Assembly (NCBI GenBank): GCA_037976565.1
Contig: CP137686.1
Span: forward strand, 2,634,646-2,698,645
Direction of reading: 5' to 3'
DNA length: 64,000 nt
DNA from: Mesocentrotus franciscanus
Lineage: Eukaryota; Echinodermata; Echinoidea; Camarodonta; Strongylocentrotidae
Each line of letters opens with the position of its first letter. The stretch's first letter is position 1. Under the pieces are notes generated by a model. It searched no databases and was not told where the DNA came from. It saw nothing but the letters and a program-made list of their open reading frames with translations. Positions 11,418 through 23,560 of the stretch are shown here, piece by piece. A program made the translations under genes and the position numbers.

Positions 11418-12330
11418 TAAGCTCATTTTAACATAACTACAAAGGAAGCCTCATTCATTGCACATTCTGATGCCTTAAAAGGATATTTCTTAAGAAAGCA
11501 ACAACATCAAAAGGAAATCGCAAAGGTCATCTTCCTAAAATTGGTATCGGTTATGGTATGAAAATCCATTATAACGAAAGCACACTTTGCAGCGCCACAT
11601 TATAGAATGTTATGAATGCAATGGTACGTGAACGAAAATACCTTTCTCATCTTAACTATAGTAGGAAAGGGAAATCGTTTTTTGTGGACTATAGAATCTC
11701 ACCTGTTATACTTGTCGCCCAACAATCGGCAGTTTTTGTTAATGGGGGGGGTGGGGGGGGGGTTGTTTGGTTTGGTTTTCTTTTCTTTTACGTTTGTTGT
11801 CGTTATTGTTGCTGTTGTTTCTTTTCTATATAAACATGACTATATTAAATCAAATGCGATATTGTTATGGCATAAGGCTGCATGATTGATGCCAAATTTC
11901 ATGATCTCTTCAAAGCATTGCATAAAGGAAACACGACCTTTATACATGATGTATTAGTAGACATCATGAGAAAAACAGTTTTGCATCTTGTCTATTTCGA
12001 TGAAACTGACGGTCTCCTCAGGGTTTGTTATACGAGATTTTTTTAGTTAACCTTAGAGATTACTTGGCGATATGCGTTCAAAATCCTAGGGGCCTAATAT
12101 TTCTTATTTCTATTTCCTCTTGAAGAATTTTCTACCGTGGAAATTCCCTGCGAAAATGAAAAATGGTTTTCAGATCATGTTCGATAATCCATGCAATCAT
12201 TCATGTACGTGCTACATGTCATCGTGTGTTACAAGTTAACTTGTAATACCTTCCACAGATAAGAACACGTTCAGAACGAATAAATCGTGACGGAAAAAAA
12301 AATCATTTTCTGTCTTCCATTTTCGAATCC
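11418..12330. other. Spacer between inverted SINE copies
   Basis: No gene is supported. A poly-G run of nearly 20 bases (about 11743-11762) produces glycine-rich frames that are artefacts. Confidence 0.45.
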
Positions 12331-12334
12331 GAAG

Positions 12335-12640
12335 TAATGGCGCACTGGATATGTCATTTCATTTATTAATGGTTTGGGGTTCGAGTCTCAGCCAATGCCC
12401 TTTTGCAAGAAAACTTAAAACCCATGATAAAATGTTAGGTACAATGTACCCTTCCCCTTCCACCCCCACCCTTCTCTCCCTCTCTCTATCTATCTATCTT
12501 CTATCTCACCCCTCTGCCTCTGTCTGTCTGTCTGTCTTTTTCATTCTCTCTTTCTCTCTCTCTCTTTGTCCCTCTCTGTATCTCTGTCTCTCTGTGTGTC
12601 TCTGTCTCTCTCTGTTGCCACGTCCTCTTTTCACTAAATG
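12335..12640 (+). mobile_element. CT-tailed tRNA-like SINE, plus copy
   Basis: The block starts with GGCGCACTGG, has the B-box-like GGGGTTCGAGTCTC at about 12376-12389, continues with AGCCAATGCCCTTTTGCAAG, and ends in a pyrimidine-rich CT microsatellite reaching about 12616. It is the inverted homologue of 11190-11417. That both copies carry the same kind of simple tail suggests the CT tract is a feature of the element and not a coincidence. Confidence 0.7.
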
Positions 12641-12644
12641 AGAA

Positions 12645-13025
12645 CGGCCCTTTAGAAGCAAATTCTCTGATTTATCTGGATCAAACACCGCGGTATAAAT
12701 CACTGTAATCATGATAATTCTTGAATTTAAAGAGGATTTGTTTATTAAATATTCTCGTCAAGTATGTTTATCCTCTTCTAAATCCCCTCCATTTGAGATA
12801 AATAACTCCTACTTTATCAATTAGTGCCTTTACAGGAGCAAATGGGACCGATGAGAAGTAGATTTAATGAACAAAGGGTGAGATAGGAGTCAATGATCTT
12901 GGACTAGTGTGCGGAATTGTGGGATTCAGAAGAGACGTTGACAAGGTTAAAAAAAAAAACGTTTCCAAGGTAGGGAGGGAGTTGGGAAGGGAGGGAAATT
13001 GAATGCACTGGTGTACATTGGTAAA
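12645..13025. other. Intergenic DNA
   Basis: Nothing recognisable apart from a poly-A run near 12951-12959. Confidence 0.4.
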
Positions 13026-13190
13026 GGCTTTTGACTCTCCTAAGAGAGGCCCCGGGTTCGAGCCTTACATTGGTCGAGGTGTTATACCCACATTATACCT
13101 TACATTATAGTTGCATGGCTCTCAGGAAAAGTATTATCAACACTGATGTGGCTTCCCTGGAAAAATAAGACCAACTTATATATAAGCGTC
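13010..13190 (+). mobile_element. Third tRNA-like SINE fragment
   Basis: The stretch GGTAAAGGCTTTTGACTCTC followed by a B-box-like GGGTTCGAGCC (about 13064-13076) resembles a tRNA head. It is followed by GGTGTTATACCCACATTATA and two ATGGCTCTCAGG or GTGGCTTCCCTGG blocks that could be a body. It does not match the body of the other two SINE groups in this window, so it may be a different family or a chance pol III promoter-like sequence. Confidence 0.45.
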
Positions 13191-14642
13191 ATTAATGGTA
13201 AAGACTGCAAAATAAATAACGAGTATAGAGGACAGGAGCGGGGATTCGGAGGTTCATAACTCCCAAAATGACAATGTATGACGTTTTTTCGACAGCTTCA
13301 CTTTATATTCTATGAGAGGAGACATAAGGTAGAACATGTACAATAGCTGAGAAGGGAAAAATTAAAATACAGAGGAAAGGACGACATACTGAGGAAATCA
13401 TGCAGTCCAAACATTATGTCGAGTACTAGTAGATGGCGTTCAATACACATAGGATATATTTGTGATTAACGTGAATTTTCAGCAACGCAGTTTAAATACC
13501 AGGTCGTAAGTTTATGGGAAGGTTTAATACATCCTGTACACATCACAGAATGTATCAACACATATAATAATTGTTGTATCTATAATGTTTGCTATGTGCA
13601 CAATTTTTGGATCAACCTAACCATGTTAAGGGAACAGATGATACGGTGGTGGATTCCGGAATAAGTGTGTTCTATTAAATGATAGGTTAATAAGATTGTG
13701 ATCCAGCGGAATCGATAAAAAAAGTATTGTAGCATGTTCTATAAGATATATTCTGCTCAAAAATATATTAGGACAGTTAAGATATCAGCATCTTTTCTCT
13801 GAATATGTGAGAGAGTGGGAAAAGACATGATAGTGACATAATGGTATTTGATAGGAGAGAAAGCGAAAGAGAGAGAGAGAGCAAGGAAGAGCGAGGGAGA
13901 GAAAGAAGAGAGAGAGAGGGGGAGTTTAGGGGAGATTATTCAACGGGTGAAAATATTCACAAAATTCAGTTTATTTTTAGTAAAACGTGAAATAATAAAT
14001 CCAAATACTCAAATGAAACAGCGTTACCATAATGTTCATCCACTTTCACTCCAAAATCTTAGTCTCCAACATCTTCTCCTACTTTTTCGTTTTCTTATCC
14101 TCTCTTCTCACAACTTCTTCTTCCTTTTCTTCTTTTCCTCCTCCTCCTCCTTTTTCTTCGTCTTCCCCTCCTCTTCCTCTCCTTCTCCTTCGATGGTCAT
14201 TTTGATGATGGGAAGAATGATGAGTGGGGATCGAGTAGGAGAGGCAGTGAGAGGCTCGGACTAGGATTCAAGTACTAGATCTCAAGCAACGCCAGACAAA
14301 ATATTCATGAAGTTGATGACGCTTCGGGGTGTGAGTGAGATTGAGAGTTCGATTGATGATACACGAAGCCAATACCGACGGCCATGGTTTTCACACACAC
14401 CGACATGTCAGAGGCGGCAAACGTATCATACATTGATAAATGTGTTATCAAGGATATCTTTTGAATAAGTTAAGAACAGATAGCGGTGGTCAAGATAAGT
14501 CCATAGTATGATTTGTTTTCTTTCGGGGGTAATCACAAGTCTCAGCGCTCATAACTATTGCTTAATGAAAGCAAACTTTAGAAGGAAAACCAGCTATGAC
14601 TAGTAAATAAACGTAGAAGCCTTTATTAGAACGAGTAAAACG
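13191..14642. other. Intergenic DNA with GA and CT tracts
   Basis: A GA tract (about 13866-13925) and a CT tract (about 14080-14190) flank a short spacer. The 138-residue plus frame at 13848-14264 is made from these tracts and is not called as a gene. Confidence 0.5.
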
Positions 14643-15028
14643 TTAAAGGGAAAGTTGAGTTCTGGGAAGAGGTGACAAATAATTTGTGAGCGTTATCATT
14701 GTTATTATGATAGTCATGTCATATAAAACATGTTCCCTGAAAAGCATGACTCTTCAAATGCCTTCATATTCTTAATATGGCATTTAACAGCATACAAATC
14801 GGGACGGATTATTATGCCACAAGTTCGTGTAGTCCCATATACATTTTTTGTGTAAAGTGCTTGTAACTTTACCAAGACTGGGCCAAATTTCTTATCATTT
14901 TGATGATTCCAGAACCTTGCAGTATACACCAATACTTATATGCTATAGATGATCAACCTTTTCTGATCGATTCCACACCGTTTCTTTCACAATGCAATCG
15001 CATGACCAGAACTCAACTTTATCTTTAA
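14643..15028. mobile_element. TTAA-flanked MITE, family B
   Basis: The left end is TTAA (14643-14646) followed by AGGGAAAGTTGAGTTCTGG. The right end is CCAGAACTCAACTTTATCT followed by TTAA (15025-15028). The ends are inverted repeats of about 19 bases with two mismatches, and the flanks are the TTAA pair expected of a TTAA-targeting transposon. The interior of about 340 bp shows no transposase. Single related ends occur at 103 and 18358. Confidence 0.85.
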
Positions 15029-16430
15029 AGAATAAGTGTAATAAAATGTAGTCATATTCATATTTAGATTTATTTATATGACAATTCCATTTTTGTTTAA
15101 GTGAAGTCAATACAGATCGCCCCAAAAACATTGTTTCGTGTACACATTCGGATTTTGGGCCCGTAATAAAGTTTGTAAATTATTAATTGCACATGTTATT
15201 TGAACGACCATATTCCTTTTTGTATTCCTTTAAAAAATCAATAAAACTTACAAATCCCATACATTCACGAAGCCAATGGAGCGGCATGCGCATATCTATT
15301 GTACTATTCAAATTTTTGAAAACCTTTTTCGTCACTGATGAACCAGACCTTCGGCAATCTGAACGAATCTAGAGATTATGCTCTTAATTATGGGGGCGAA
15401 TAGTTGTCAGCCGAATAATGGGGGTGGAGATGAACTAGGAGACGTCCATCACCTGACAGCTGTGTACAGACACACTAGACATGTAATCATTCATGATTTT
15501 CTCGTGACAGACAACATCAACATGACACGAATAGACATGGAAAGTAGACACTTGCTTTGAAATTTAGACCGAACGGTAAACTTTAGCTCAGTGTTTTACA
15601 ACTTTAAAAAAAAAACCACGGCACCCTCTTAGGAAACAAAAAGTTTCGCGTCATCCCACTGAACGTACACATACTGTTTGATACTATAAATGCATACTGT
15701 ATGCGATGTCAAGAAGGAATTTGGTTTGAGAAAATACATTATAGTTGCGTAGGCCTTATGAGCAATTATCCGATTATTATAACGTTTAAGAAATAACGCA
15801 GTCCAGAGCGTGTCTAAACTACAACAACACGTTCAACTTGTATACTTATGTGTGTATATAATATATAGAAGTAGATCTTAAACACCCATGTAATGTAATG
15901 AAAAGCCCAACTTTCTCAGCTTTCAAAACCTCAATAAGGATCCATCTTCATATATAAGGATATATTGATACACGTATAAATAATTACATAGTTCCTCTTG
16001 TTTACAAAATGCTATTATATTTTTCTCTCATATAGTATTCATATATTCAGTTATCCGTTCACCTACGCATAATATGTCCGAAATAATACTACTTGATGAT
16101 GACACCTTCGTAAATATAATTTGCGTATAATTTAATACTCAACTCTGTAATGATTTATTTTTTATACATTGTCACTAGTTTAATGTTTGCATACTATAAA
16201 ATGTTATTAATATTTTATATTTTACCTCCTTAATTATTTTATCGATTTTTCGAGTCTCATTTTGATAATCATGTATCTTGTTATATTTGTTTACTGTCAT
16301 CACTTTTTTTATCGGGGATGCAGCCCTGTACGGGTTGTTCAAACCTCTTACTGGATCCCCGGACATGTTTCGTTTTTACTGAATGTCTGAATGAATACAA
16401 ATACAAATACGTAGTCGTATATTAGTACGA
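15029..16430. other. Intergenic AT-rich DNA
   Basis: No gene is supported. Short frames at 15187-15560 have no recognisable domain. Confidence 0.45.
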
Positions 16431-16431
16431 G

Positions 16432-16657
16432 CAGTGGCCTAGCTTCGGGGGCACAGAGATACGCCCCCAACCGAATTTGAACAAAAATAACATAAAAAGA
16501 ACTGACTAAGAAAGAAAAAAGAACAAGAGGGAAACGTGAGTGGGGAGGGGGTGTGGAAAAAAGGGAGTTTCTTGGCGTCCTATCACTCAGCCCCCCCCCC
16601 ACAAACAAATCCTTCTGAAACGCCCCCCCCCCCGTTTTTGGACCCACCCTACGCCAC
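16432..16657. mobile_element. Putative short MITE with CAGTGGC ends
   Basis: The left end CAGTGGCCTAGC and the right end CTACGCCAC are imperfect inverted repeats. The interior has complementary G-rich (near 16448) and C-rich (16590-16633) blocks. Related GGCGTAGC-type motifs occur singly at 16974, 32595, 36454 and 55413. Ends of this type are widespread in invertebrate DNA elements. No clear target duplication was found. Confidence 0.45.
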
Positions 16658-18357
16658 ATAATGACAGTCGAGACAACACAGCGACTGCTAAACCAGAAAT
16701 CACTATTATCGTAAAGCACATACATATACATAATGAAGAATGTCTCTCTACAAGGAATGTAAATTTAAACCTCTCCCAGCGTCTTTGCTGTTCCTCTCAA
16801 TTTCTGTTGACCATGGTACATAATCCAATACTTCTTTAAAATCCAATTTGAGTCTCAGATTTTCTACGGTGCCTTGAAAACCCTTTCAAGTTTCAAAAAT
16901 GCGCCTTTGGCATTCTATTGTCTGGATAGAGGTTCGTGTCTGCTCGTTCATCGTGTGGAGAGGTTGATAAGCATTGGCGTAGCTAGAAGGGGCACGGGGC
17001 ACTGGCCCCCTCCTCTACCTCATGGAATGACCAAAAATATTAGAAAAAGATAATTGAAGGAAGCAACGTAAACTAAGATGACCCCCCCCCCGTTCCCTTC
17101 CTCACCCTCAAGGCCTCAACCCTCAACCCACCCCAACTGGTCATTTCACATTCCATTCACCTAGTGAGACAAGACCCCCAATAATAACATTAATGTATTT
17201 ACTTCTTTCCTTCCCTGTTTGCCCTGTGGATTACGCTATAACATCGACATAAAATATATCCGTTTTGTAATCGTGTAGTGGTTAAACGTTTGATCATATA
17301 TATGATGAAAGTGACTGTAAGAAAAGTGAAAATGTTCCTCGTGAGCAAAATTTGGTAAATGCAAGTAAATATGAACAGATTTGAGTTTCGACCCTCTGAA
17401 TTTCAGAGAGTAACATTATATTGTGTGTTGTTTCGTCAGGCAAACACAAAATGTCTAAACACCGATGTGGGTAACCAACTTGATGAAACTAGATGATCTG
17501 CGTCCTAGTTTCAAAGAGCTATTATTTCTAGACACCGCCCTCCTCGCATCAAACAACTAGATATTTTGCTATATTTGACAGGGAGAGCATTAATTGATTT
17601 CCTTTATAATGAGAAAGAGGTGAAACTTTATGATATGCGATAATTGATCTAATATGAATCAATGTGTTTCCGAATTTCGCTTGTGAATTTTCATTGAGAA
17701 GTATTTACTAAAATCAAGAAAATAAAATCCTTTTTGAATAAAATTATTATGCGTGATTACACATTACTCTTATTGGATCATTGATTAAAACGACGTCTGT
17801 AAGTTCTAGGGCGCCCCCATTACTAAATTTATATATCTTGTTAATTTGTTAGTTTGACTGTATTACTGTAACGTTGATTAGCAAAGAATTAACATTCCAA
17901 GTGTTCTGCGAATTGAATTGAATTGTATTATCCTCATTCATTTTTGTGTTCATTTACAATGTTTAAAAAAAAGGGGGTCATAAGTACCAGATGCGCAAAG
18001 CATATTTTCTCATGTAATAAAGTTTGCCCCAGTACAAACACATGAATGCATGTATATAAATGGCTTTGTACATGTAAAATAATAAACTGGTTAATCATTT
18101 TAACAATAATTGATATCATACAAAGTATGGATGACAAGAGCAGGTGCCGTCCTTCCCTACCAGTTCCTTGCGATCGAGTTATCCAAAATTAACCTAATTC
18201 CTTTTTCTTTTACCTTCGGGCATCCCCGACTATTGCCTTTAATTGAGTTAGATACGGAATATCGACAGTGCAGATATTATGCTGTATACATCTCCCCCAC
18301 GTGCACTTGAATTAGCATGCGGTTGACTAAACACGTTATGAATAGTCGTAATCAAAG
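16658..18357. other. Intergenic DNA
   Basis: No gene is supported. A further GGCGTAGCTAG motif is at about 16976-16986 with a C-rich run near 17082-17092, so part of this may be a decayed element related to 16432-16657. Confidence 0.4.
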
Positions 18358-18545
18358 TTAAAGAGAAAAGTTGATTTCTGGTAAATGGTGAAACAAAGAT
18401 TGTAATCTGTTGCATTAATTCTGCGTCAGTTTGGAAGAACATCTCAGCGGTAACGTCACTTAGGAACGACTGCTTTTCAAGTGATACAAAAATTGACGAG
18501 AAATAGCGGACAAGTTTGGACCAGACTTTCATGCCGCAAACCTGT
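18358..18545. repeat. Dispersed repeat with a single TTAA-type end
   Basis: TTAA (18358-18361) is followed by AGAGAAAAGTTGATTTCTGG, matching the left end of the 14643 element. The following 170 bases match 103-290, including AGTTTGGACCAGA. No opposite inverted end was found, so this is a truncated or decayed copy. The minus-strand frame of 106 residues across it looks weakly like the frame at 103-285 because both are the same repeat. Confidence 0.55.
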
Positions 18546-18747
18546 ATAATATCATTACATACATACATGTTTTGTCTCTGGTCCCATTATACCCAATTCT
18601 GTGTGCTGTTCGTGTGACTTCCATCATGACTTGGTTAATCTCTAATCGTTGGGATGCTTCCAAAAGTCCAAAACACCGATTTCTCATTTACTACTCAATC
18701 AACCTTTCCCAATTATAGACAGCCTTTCACAATGCCATTTCTATATA

Positions 18748-19409
18748 AAGGCCCGGTCACACAGACTTTCGCGTCTGTATCGCGGGTAAAATTTCGCGAT
18801 TTTTTTTTGCCCGCGGTTGCCCGTGGTGGAAAATGTGCAAAATTGGCTTACCCGCGGTTTACCCGAGGTATGCCCGCGGAACAGACGCCGGCGACTGTTC
18901 CGCGTCCTTATCGCGGGTGAAGCGCGGCGGTACCGCGGCCTACCACGGGTATAATAAAGCAGCCGAACCGCGGGTAAGCCAATTTTGCACATTTTCCACC
19001 ACGGGCAACCGCGGGCAAAAAAATCGCGAAATTTTACCCGCGATACAGACGCGAAAGGCTGTGTGACCGGGCCTTAAAATTTCGCGTCCTACCGCGTGTA
19101 ACCACGTCTTAACCGCGGCCGTAGCACGTCCTAGCACGTTCGTTCCGCGTCTGTACCGCGTCTTTACCGCGTGTGTACCACGTGTACCGCCCGCGATTAC
19201 CCGCGGTCTAAATTTTTGGGCAGCCCAAAACTTTTTCGCGCGGCCAACCGCGTGTGAATTTCTTACCGCGTGTAACGACGGGTAAAGTACGGCTGTATCG
19301 CGTCTTTATCGCGACCTCAAAGCGTCCAACAGCGTCTGCTTCACGGGCAGAAATTTTTGGCCGTGATTCGGCCGCGATACGCCCGTGGAGGGCGGTGTGA
19401 CCGGGCCTT
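18748..19409. mobile_element. GC-rich fold-back element, copy 1
   Basis: Outer ends are AAGGCCCGGTCACAC and its inverted copy GTGTGACCGGGCCTT. The left half (18748-19075) is itself a near-perfect hairpin: 18748-18860 pairs with 18965-19075, and it closes with an internal GTGTGACCGGGCCTTAA at 19061-19077. The right half (19078-19409) is rich in CGCGT/ACCGCG words. CpG density is far above that of the surrounding DNA. Compared with 34267-34929, I count four substitutions and three homopolymer length changes across about 660 bases. There is no plausible protein. The flanks read TAAA and TTTA, not a clean TTAA pair. Confidence 0.9.
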
Positions 19410-19411
19410 TA

Positions 19412-20440
19412 CTCAACCTTTTCTGCATAGATAAACTTGATAGCCTAACTGCTCATGTAATGGTGATGTGAACAACAACAATAACAGCATTAAAAACAGT
19501 GAGGTAGATATTTGTGGAAGCTGTAAATTGGAAAGAATGTGCGTTATAGGGTCTTTGGAATCATCAAAATTCAATAAAAGAACTGAAATCTTACTAATGA
19601 AGATGATGACAATTTCCCAGACAAAAAAAAAACTCGGACCGTACGTGAGGCACCCTATCAGAATGTTGTCTTAAGTTGTAAACCTTTTCTTATTCATGTC
19701 GTTCTAGACAGATTTTGAATATGAGTTTACCTCATGAGTAATGAATTTCATGGGATATTCCTACTTTGACAGGAATGAATGTAAGTTTTGCAGAAGGTAA
19801 TAAATTCAACACAAAACAACAATAAGATGGTGAGAATGGCCCAAAAGAATGGAATAGGCAAAAGCTGTAACAGAGCTCAATCCTGTCTTTAAGAAGCGGA
19901 AAGACAAATGAATGTGATTCTCATAATTCGTTTCATGGATGGTAGCTCCTCGGCAGACATCTAATATCCCAGAGGTATCGGAGAAACACGACATGGAAAT
20001 TAGTTCACGGGACCGAAGGCGAGATGGGCAGACACCGGGGCAGACACTTGATAGCGCTTGTCGTTCCTTCTGACTGCTGATGGATTTACGTACCATGATC
20101 GATGGAAATGATTAATGGAAACATTCGGGGAACGATCGGAACGGAGGAATGATTTCGAAGCGATCAGCCGAAGTAATCGTCACAGGGCATTCTCCCGTGA
20201 TAGCATTTTGATTATTTTGTGGAGAATGAGAAAATGGGGAATTCGTTTGACAGACAGATGATTAAATGGAACTTGTCCGTGATGTAGAAGGAAAGACAAA
20301 AGGATTAGACGGCATGGAACGGAAGACAATAACAGAGAACGCCAAAGGATTAATGCTTAGTGGGGTATGAGTAGGAAGAGTAGGGTGAAGAAGAAGGGGA
20401 ATGGGTAGGAAGGGAGGGGAGAAGGGGAAGTAATGGAGGA
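19412..20440. other. Intergenic DNA
   Basis: No gene is supported. The 96-residue minus frame at 19806-20096 has no recognisable domain. Confidence 0.4.
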
Positions 20441-20572
20441 GAGGAGGAGGAGGAAGTGGGGGGGAGGAGTAGGAGCATGAGGAGGAGAAGAGGGGGGCGA
20501 GGAAGGAGGAGGAGGAGGAGGAGAGGAAGAGTAATAGGAACAGAAGTAGTAGTAGAAATAGTAGTAGTAGTA

Positions 20573-20612
<40 letters not shown>

Positions 20613-20613
20613 A

Positions 20614-20679
<66 letters not shown>

Positions 20680-20690
20680 TGTTGTATACC
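20441..20690. repeat. GGA-rich tract leading into an AGT/GTA trinucleotide repeat
   Basis: GGA-rich sequence (20441-20530) passes into nearly pure AGT repeats at about 20541-20680. The minus-strand poly-leucine frame of 183 residues (20262-20813) is a translation of this repeat and is not called as a gene. Confidence 0.9.
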
Positions 20691-22130
20691 AGTAGTACTA
20701 GTACTAGTAGTAGTAACTTTTGCTTTAGTTATTTGAACACAAATATTTTCTGGAGCATTACCGTTTAATACGCAAGTGTCCACTAGTAAAGCAAAAAAAT
20801 AAGCAAGAAACATCTTAAGAAGATGAAATTACTTTGCCGGTCTTGTTTCACTATATACATTAACCGGAAAGTGATAATAACCCATCCATGTGAGGCCCTC
20901 TTTACATCCACAATATTGACTGAAAGGAGTTTTTCGGCTAGATAATTCCTGAATATTGTAGGACAATATGCGTGACGTCACAGAGCGGGTCCAGCCTTGA
21001 CCCGAGACGTCGAAACGTTTGGCCTTTATCTGAAGCGAACAGACCTGTTACAAAGGTCGAAAAATATGGACGCTGATTAAACTAGTTCATGCCCCAGTCA
21101 CTCTATCGAGGCCGACACATACAAAGAAGAAGATAATAATAAACAAATAACAGAACGAGCTAACAGTTTAAGAATACCGCGAATGGCCAAGAATCCATCC
21201 GTTTGGTGTCGGAGTGGAATCGGTTTGCCGGTGTGACTGATTTTACATTTTTTTAAATAATAATTTGTCTTCGAATTGGTTAAATTAGGCAAATAATCAT
21301 TCATATATTTATTTGTGGTGAGCGATTTTGTTCATCCGTATCTCCAGTAACATCTCGCTCCCTATATCACAACATGTCTGCAAAGAAAAAAAACTATATC
21401 GGGCATTATCTATCTTATATGCGATTTAAAATAGTTTAGTTGATGGAGTTATATTATTTTCGAATATTAGATTGAAATATTCAAATGAAATAGGGCCTAC
21501 ATTTAGATTACCAGTACCGTATCAAAACATGGGCAAAAGGGGAAAAGGCGCATTATTTTGTGGAAATCGTTTGAAATGTACAAGGCAGTCTGGGGCTGAA
21601 AAGGACTTTCCCTTTTTGCAACCGACAAGACATAGCATTGCGTAATACACACATCTGGGGGCTATTATGTTCCAGTGAAACACATTCATGCGAACATACT
21701 TAACGCTCCGCACGCACATACCGTACAGTGTATACCTGTGCATATTTTTAACCAGACACACACACGGTCTCGAAATATTTCATTGACTAGTTCCACTTTG
21801 TTTGTGACTCGCAGACGGGACGATCGTGCGTACGTTGCTTGCTGCCGCTGCAGTAAAACGTTGTTCTGGTTAAATAGGAAATCATAGCTTCTTACCATTT
21901 TCTTATGGATTTTGTTTCGTAGTACCGGTGAATGGTGATCATCTAATATGAATGGCTAGCATTACTTTGCATTACGACATCTGGGACATCACAACCGTAC
22001 ATGTATCTCAAAACAGGTAAGTCGTTAAGCAAACTTGGGCCCGACGACGGATTTTCCACGAATAACAAGGTCTATTTACATGGCGCGCATGTAGCACAAA
22101 AGGAATATTTTGAGCAATTGAAAAATTAAG
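20691..22130. other. Intergenic DNA
   Basis: No gene is supported. Overlapping frames at 21522-21898 on both strands show no domain. A stretch at about 20990-21030 containing GACGTCGAAACG is discussed under rejected items. Confidence 0.4.
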
Positions 22131-22347
22131 CTGGGGGTTCATCAACTAAAATTGATTTCGATTTTAAAAATCAATTTCAAACTTAAAACTGATACTTGTG
22201 AACTGTTTCATCAAATCGATTTTAAAGCTAAAATCGATTTTTATTTATTACATGAAACGGGTCCTAAACTCGGAATCAATGTTTAGCCCTTAAAAATAAA
22301 CGATCGGATTTTAAGATCGATTTTAGGGTTTAGTGAAACACCCCCAG
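22131..22347. mobile_element. MITE with CTGGGGGT ends and internal ATCGATTTTA palindromes
   Basis: The left end is CTGGGGGTTCATCAACTAAA; the right end is TTTAGTGAAACACCCCCAG, an imperfect inverted match. The interior repeats AAATCGATTTTA-like words in both orientations, so the whole 217 bases can fold on itself. The target duplication is unclear. Confidence 0.7.
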
Positions 22348-23500
<1,153 letters not shown>

Positions 23501-23560
23501 ATATATATATATATATATATTTATGTATATACAGTTGGGCCTGAAAGTTTACATACCTCC
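23501..23560 (+). mobile_element. Lone Tc1/mariner-type terminal repeat beside an AT repeat
   Basis: After an AT microsatellite, the dinucleotide TA (23530-23531) is followed by CAGTTGGGCCTGAAAGTTT and ACATAC. Tc1-type transposons insert at TA and typically have ends beginning CAGT with a GAAGTTTACATAC-like block, which this matches. No inverted partner was found nearby and no transposase frame is visible, so this is probably a truncated end. Confidence 0.6.

Noticed and set aside
18833..19066. Similar frames on both strands at 18.8 kb and 34.3 kb, which first looked like a duplicated gene
   Set aside because: They are inside the two copies of the fold-back element, occur on both strands because of the palindrome, and lack any recognisable domain.
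20262..20813. 183-residue minus frame with a poly-leucine core
   Set aside because: It is the AGT trinucleotide repeat read as CTA/TAC/ACT; flanks have no domain.
20985..21030. Hammerhead-ribozyme-like stretch (CTTGACCCGAGACGTCGAAACG)
   Set aside because: GTCGAAACG fits the 3' side of the hammerhead core, but the required CTGATGA block is missing and stem I cannot be drawn.
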